From NCBI GenBank assembly GCA_050084985.1, contig JBITNC010000001.1:146072001-146136000 (forward strand): a stretch of 64,000 bases of DNA, read 5' to 3'. Made by a program: the position numbers and the translations under genes. Positions 60,141-64,000 of this stretch are shown piece by piece. Source of the stretch: Nageia nagi (taxonomy: Eukaryota; Pinophyta). The notes beneath the pieces were generated by a model. The model was not told the DNA's origin. It was given only the letters and a program-made list of their open reading frames with translations, and did not search any database. Positions within the stretch are counted from its first letter, which is position 1; every line of letters begins with the position of its first letter.

Positions 60141-61487
60141 TTAGGCTTGGATGAATTGACTAACTTGCTTCTACAAATTTTTTTTGTATGCCCATAATTA
60201 TGGTATTTATAGCATTCCACAATATCGATGGAGTGAAATTATTTCTATACATAAAATTTATTGGTTGAGTCTTTGTTTTACAAAATACCATCTTATGACC
60301 AAAAGAATTGCATTTATTACAATAACCAAAAAATGGATTGCCATAATTAGAATAGGAATTAAAAAAATCTATTTGACTAATAAACTTGGTTTGTTTTCCT
60401 TCTTGGCATTCTCATTTCTTTATTTTCAACCTTGAACAAACCATCATTACTATCTTATTTATAGTAATAGGATTAATTATTGTTTACTCCTATTTCATTT
60501 TACTATTAGATTGAGTATCATTTGATTCAATGTTGAGTAGTCATTGTTAAATTGCCCTTGAGGTTTCTGTAGGCTCAAGTCTTAGACCATATTTTATTAT
60601 CAGATTTCTTTATGCTCTGAGCATTTGATCAAATTACTCTAAAATTTGGGTTAAATTAACATTTATCTTAACTTGTTGAGACAACTTCTCAATCTGCTAT
60701 CTTAAAATGATAACTTCCTCTTCCAAGTTATGATAGATGCCCATTCTATTAGTCAATTGAAGTTGTTGAGATTCTTTAGTTACTTTGAATTATTGTAATT
60801 GGATTTTAAGTTATTCAATTTCATCATTTGCATTATTTAATTTTTTGGTCAATGTCTTGCACTTTCTTCTTTCATAAACAAGATCATCTATGTAGCTATT
60901 ATCTCCAATTCTGGAGTAACTACAACTTCTACTTTATGATCATCAAGATTTCCAATAATTTCCTCTTTCTTATTATTGGTTTCAAAGGCCATAAAAAAGG
61001 CTTCAGCATGTTCATCTTTAGATTCATTATTTTTACCATCATTATATTCATCTTCACATTATTTATAAATAATACTTCTTTTACTAAGATTCTACATTTT
61101 AAAAAGTTCTATCTTTATTTTTGTAATGGTTTGTCCTTCACTTTCTTATATAGTCATCATTGACATTTTTTTCTCTATATGGACATTTGTTAGAAAAATG
61201 ATCAATACCACTATAATTAAAATATTTTAGAGTTAATTTTCCTTTGTATTTTCTCCATATCCTTTTAAGCTTTTGAACAAAATTACACTCTTTATAATCT
61301 CACATAGTTTCTTTCTAGATGCATCAATTGGAGGAATAATAGGAGTTGTATAACCAAATGACATCGATTCCCATATTTCAAATCCAAGAGCATAGATATA
61401 AGCTTGCATCCTTATCTTCCAAAAAGAATAATTTATTCCATAAAATAGAGGGGCTTTATTTGATGAGAAACAGTCTCCACTTGCCAT
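60141..61487 (-). pseudogene. Element G gag (decayed)
   Basis: The start at the ATG at 61487 is open for 84 codons: MASGDCFSSNKAPLFYGINY, SFWKIRMQAYIYALGFEIWE, RKKLCEIIKSVILFKSLKGY. This is the copia gag N-terminal domain (the short domain preceding UBN2-type gag in plant copia proteins). A zinc knuckle remnant lies near 60220-60180: ECYKYHNYGHTKKIC, with the second Cys as Tyr. Between them the reading is broken by stops. A plus-strand open frame at 60828-61163 is a shadow. Confidence 0.75.
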
Positions 61488-61520
61488 AATATCACTCCTT
61501 GGATAACTCTTATTCGATTA

Positions 61521-61533
61521 GACCTGATACAAG
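61521..61533 (-). other. Degenerate primer binding site of element G
   Basis: Minus strand CTTGTATCAGGTC, resembling TGGTATCAGAGC with several changes, 34 bases upstream of the gag start. If correct, the 5' LTR begins just to the right. Confidence 0.45.
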
Positions 61534-63115
61534 GGTTTGGATTTAATAACAATTGAGAAACACAAAATGATACTAAGAGGGAGGGAATTAATGTGATAAA
61601 ATAAAACTTTAAACTTTAACTTTTCCATTTATAATAATATGGTGTAATCATAAAATCAAGTAAAGCATGCATCATAAAATACCTTGACACAATACAAGAT
61701 GTAACAAGGTTTACCAATGTATCTACATCCTCTAAAAATACTTCTTAGATCATGATCCAAGTTAAGCTAATGTAACGCTTAAAATTTAAAACCATTTATT
61801 GGCACTAACTAGAAGGAGCATCAATCCTTAAGTTATGTAGCACCTACTACAAGGAGCATCCACCCCTCAATTCTACATCACCTACTATAAGGAGCATCAA
61901 CCCCTGAGTTTTGTAGCACCTACTATAAGGAGCACCAACTACTGATCTAAGCATAAACTTGAACATCAAATCTAGTTCATATGTTTGACATAAAAATACC
62001 TTCATTATATACAAATATTTCATCAACATTCATCACCTAGCTATCTATACAAGAAATATGAAGTGAATATTTATAGCCACTATTCTATTATAATTTCTAT
62101 TACATTATCTTCTTATTATCAATGGAATTCTACTCATATATATTCACCTCATGATTTTGTAGCTCATATATTTTTCAATCCTTTTCACCTACAAGATACT
62201 AACATGTATCAAATTTGTTACTTCCAATCTTTAAAATATCACATACATTTTTATTTGGAAAATAGTATAGATCTCCACATATAGAGTTTTTTTGGATTTC
62301 ACTAACTATTTGTATCTATACTTCACATAATGTTTTTCATATATATATTCTTTATAATCAATCATCATAGTAACTTCCCTCCAATTTATTTTCATTTAGC
62401 CACAAGTGGTTTCATTTTAGTTACAAAACTAATAATTCAAGAAGCTGCAACATCCTTAAGAAACTACCACACTTGATACAAGTGTTCAAGGAGCAATCAA
62501 AACCTCATAAGTGTTCTACCAATAATATACACTATAAATTGGAATATATGCTTCATCACATAATATATTGAAATGTTAGATAAGATTGTAAACTACCACA
62601 TTATACTTTGTAGCTTTGAATAAGATTTTGGCATGTGCATAACATTTGACCCCACAAACCCTTTGTTTTCTGCAAAAGCACTTTATCCTTGGCATAAGGT
62701 TTTGAGATTTTGTACAACTAGAACCATCACCATATAAGATATTTCTCAACCACATAATGGCTTAAATCCTTGCATAACATCTAAGCATAATTTTTTTTGC
62801 CTATGCATACTATTTTTCTCCATCACATAACATCAATCTACTCTACACAAGGTCTAGGCTCTATGGATAATGACTTGGTAACCTTACATCATATTTTACA
62901 TAATCCCTTAGCTATATATAAAACATATTTTATTTTTATGTAAGTAATTGTACCTCCTTATAACTTATTTCATCTTTGCATAAGGTTCAAATTCTTCGTA
63001 TAAGCCCTTATCTAACCACATAAACTCTTATGGATTATCCCTTAGGTAATATGCATTTAATCTAGATCATTCTCCATTGTCTACTGAATAATCTACATCA
63101 TGGATAGTGTTAACA
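61534..63115 (-). mobile_element. Presumed 5' LTR region of element G; no genes
   Basis: AT-rich sequence following the presumed primer site. It opens TTTGGATTTAATAAC and contains the 38-bp tandem repeat. No match to the 3' side of G was found except the 63359-63662 repeat further on, so LTR status is inferred from position only. Nothing else recognisable at 61955-63115. Confidence 0.35.
61803..61954. repeat. 38-bp tandem repeat, four copies
   Basis: Units start at 61803, 61841, 61879 and 61917, exactly 38 bases apart, each with CAC(C)TACTA.AAGGAGCA followed by a variable CAACCCCTGAGTTTTGTAG-type half. Units 2 and 3 differ at only a few sites. Confidence 0.9.
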
Positions 63116-63400
63116 TCATAAAGTTCATCCACAACCTAGAACCATAATGTTAAAAGGGAAAACTACACTCTAGAAAAATAAAATTTACAAGGGAAATCTG
63201 CACTTTGAAAGGCTCTAATGTCACAATATTTATCCATACCCTAGAAACATAGTAAGGTGAAGGAAATATGCACCCTAAAATATGTTGACATCATAACATT
63301 TATTTGCATCCTAGAAACATCATAAAATGAATGAGATCTATATTTTGAATATGATTGATGTCACAACATTTCTTTGCATCCAAAAAATAACTCTATTAGA
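63116..63400. repeat. About 70-bp imperfect tandem repeat
   Basis: The anchor TCACAATATT / TCATAACATT / TCACAACATT recurs at 63221, 63291 and 63361 (period 70), followed each time by TT.CATCC(A)..AGAAACAT or similar. An earlier, more diverged unit starts near 63116, 105 bases before 63221. The last unit runs into the 63359-63662 direct repeat, whose partner at 51171 has only one unit. Confidence 0.7.
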
Positions 63401-63662
63401 TTCTGATAGAGATTTGATATTATTGGAATGGACATATTTTGTTGGAATTGAGAAAAAATAGAATAAAATTATACTTAGCCATTTTTGAATGATTTATGAG
63501 CATACTAAATTCTAACATAACAATGGAGAAATTAGACACTCCAGACACCTATAAAAACTACTAGAACTATGGTATAAGCATTTTTCTAGCAAAACTTCTT
63601 TCATACTTTATGTAAGGCATCCTTTGACAAAAATGATAATAATGATAATACCATATGTCAAC
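63359..63662. repeat. Diverged direct repeat, right copy (pairs with 51171-51535)
   Basis: See the left copy. Matches end near 63662; beyond that point the sequence differs from the left side. Confidence 0.7.
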
Positions 63663-63835
63663 ATAAGGGATGAGGGATTTCTAATCAACATTTTGAGTAA
63701 GATGGATGTGTTTTTAAAATATAAATAATTAACAAGATAAGGTTTAAAGGATGATGGAAGTCTCACAACTACTTTTATGAAGCTAAATTATGGTGAATGA
63801 ATCTATAAAATTTAAATAAACTTTATGTACAACAT

Positions 63836-64000
63836 CTAATTACATGCATTTATCAATAATAATTCAATACATAAGCTAAAGTTGATTTACACCACCCTAA
63901 TACATGCATTGGTCAAGAAAAACTCAATAACTCACAAAAGATGAACTTGATGTATATCTCCCAATTGCATGAATTTATCAAGAAAAATAAATAAAATATA
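63836..64000. repeat. About 60-bp tandem repeat running off the window
   Basis: TACATGCATT at 63841 and 63901, then TTGCATGAATT near 63965, each followed by ATCAA.AA(A).A.TCAATA and a variable part. Periods are 60 and 61. At least 2.6 units are visible. 63663-63835, before it, shows nothing recognisable. Confidence 0.7.

Noticed and set aside
61803-64000. CRISPR-like array
   Set aside because: Repeats are contiguous without unique spacers, units vary, and the sequence is plant retroelement DNA.

Overview
The window is plant nuclear DNA, very AT-rich, and made almost entirely of nested LTR retrotransposons in different states of decay. I see no intact host gene, no rRNA or tRNA gene, no CRISPR array and no bacterial-type operon. 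The density of old Ty3/gypsy and Ty1/copia copies, the very long LTRs (about 4.7 to 6 kb in one family) and the plant initiator-Met-tRNA type primer sites suggest a large-genome land plant. A gymnosperm is my guess, not something the sequence proves.

Layout, left to right. (A) A minus-strand chromodomain-bearing gypsy element: long 3' LTR from 1 to 4878 (cut by the window edge), decayed gag-pol 4952-9583, primer site 9656-9667, and a 5' LTR from 9669 that stops abruptly at 12292. (B) A plus-strand gypsy element of a different, Tat-like lineage: LTR from 12293, gag, protease, an extra RNase H ahead of the reverse transcriptase, RT-RNase H, integrase, a 4-kb extra region with an acidic and coiled-coil-like stretch, and a second LTR at 24511 to about 26072. 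(C) A plus-strand relative of A arranged as an array: PPT, LTR 26479-31211, gag-pol 31298-35976, LTR 36058-39515, a second partial gag, then a second partial LTR end to 41221. (E) A further minus-strand LTR of the A/C kind, probably solo, ending at 46476 and abutting (F), a minus-strand Tat-like gypsy pol with RT, RNase H and a second RNase H in the more usual order, plus protease and gag remnants up to 50391. A stretch at about 50520-51000 encodes an unrecognised, well-preserved peptide and may be a captured host-gene fragment. (H) A structurally complete minus-strand Ty1/copia element, 51569-56717, with two 567-bp LTRs, perfect 5-bp target duplications, PBS and PPT. (G) An older minus-strand copia element, about 56723-61533, into whose 3' end H appears to have inserted. 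The last 2.4 kb holds three different tandem repeats.

None of the elements can be autonomous as read: all coding regions carry stops or frameshifts. H is the youngest (about 18 differences between its LTRs, near 97% identity), and at least four of its five in-frame stops fit C-to-T decay. The most unusual things are the concatemer-like C array, the 21-bp satellite inside the A LTR that stays open on both strands, the two gypsy lineages with their second RNase H on opposite sides of RT, and the unidentified coding-like fragment between F and H. Domain calls come from reading translations by eye. Percent identities are hand counts on the stretches stated, and most boundaries of decayed elements are good to tens or hundreds of bases only.
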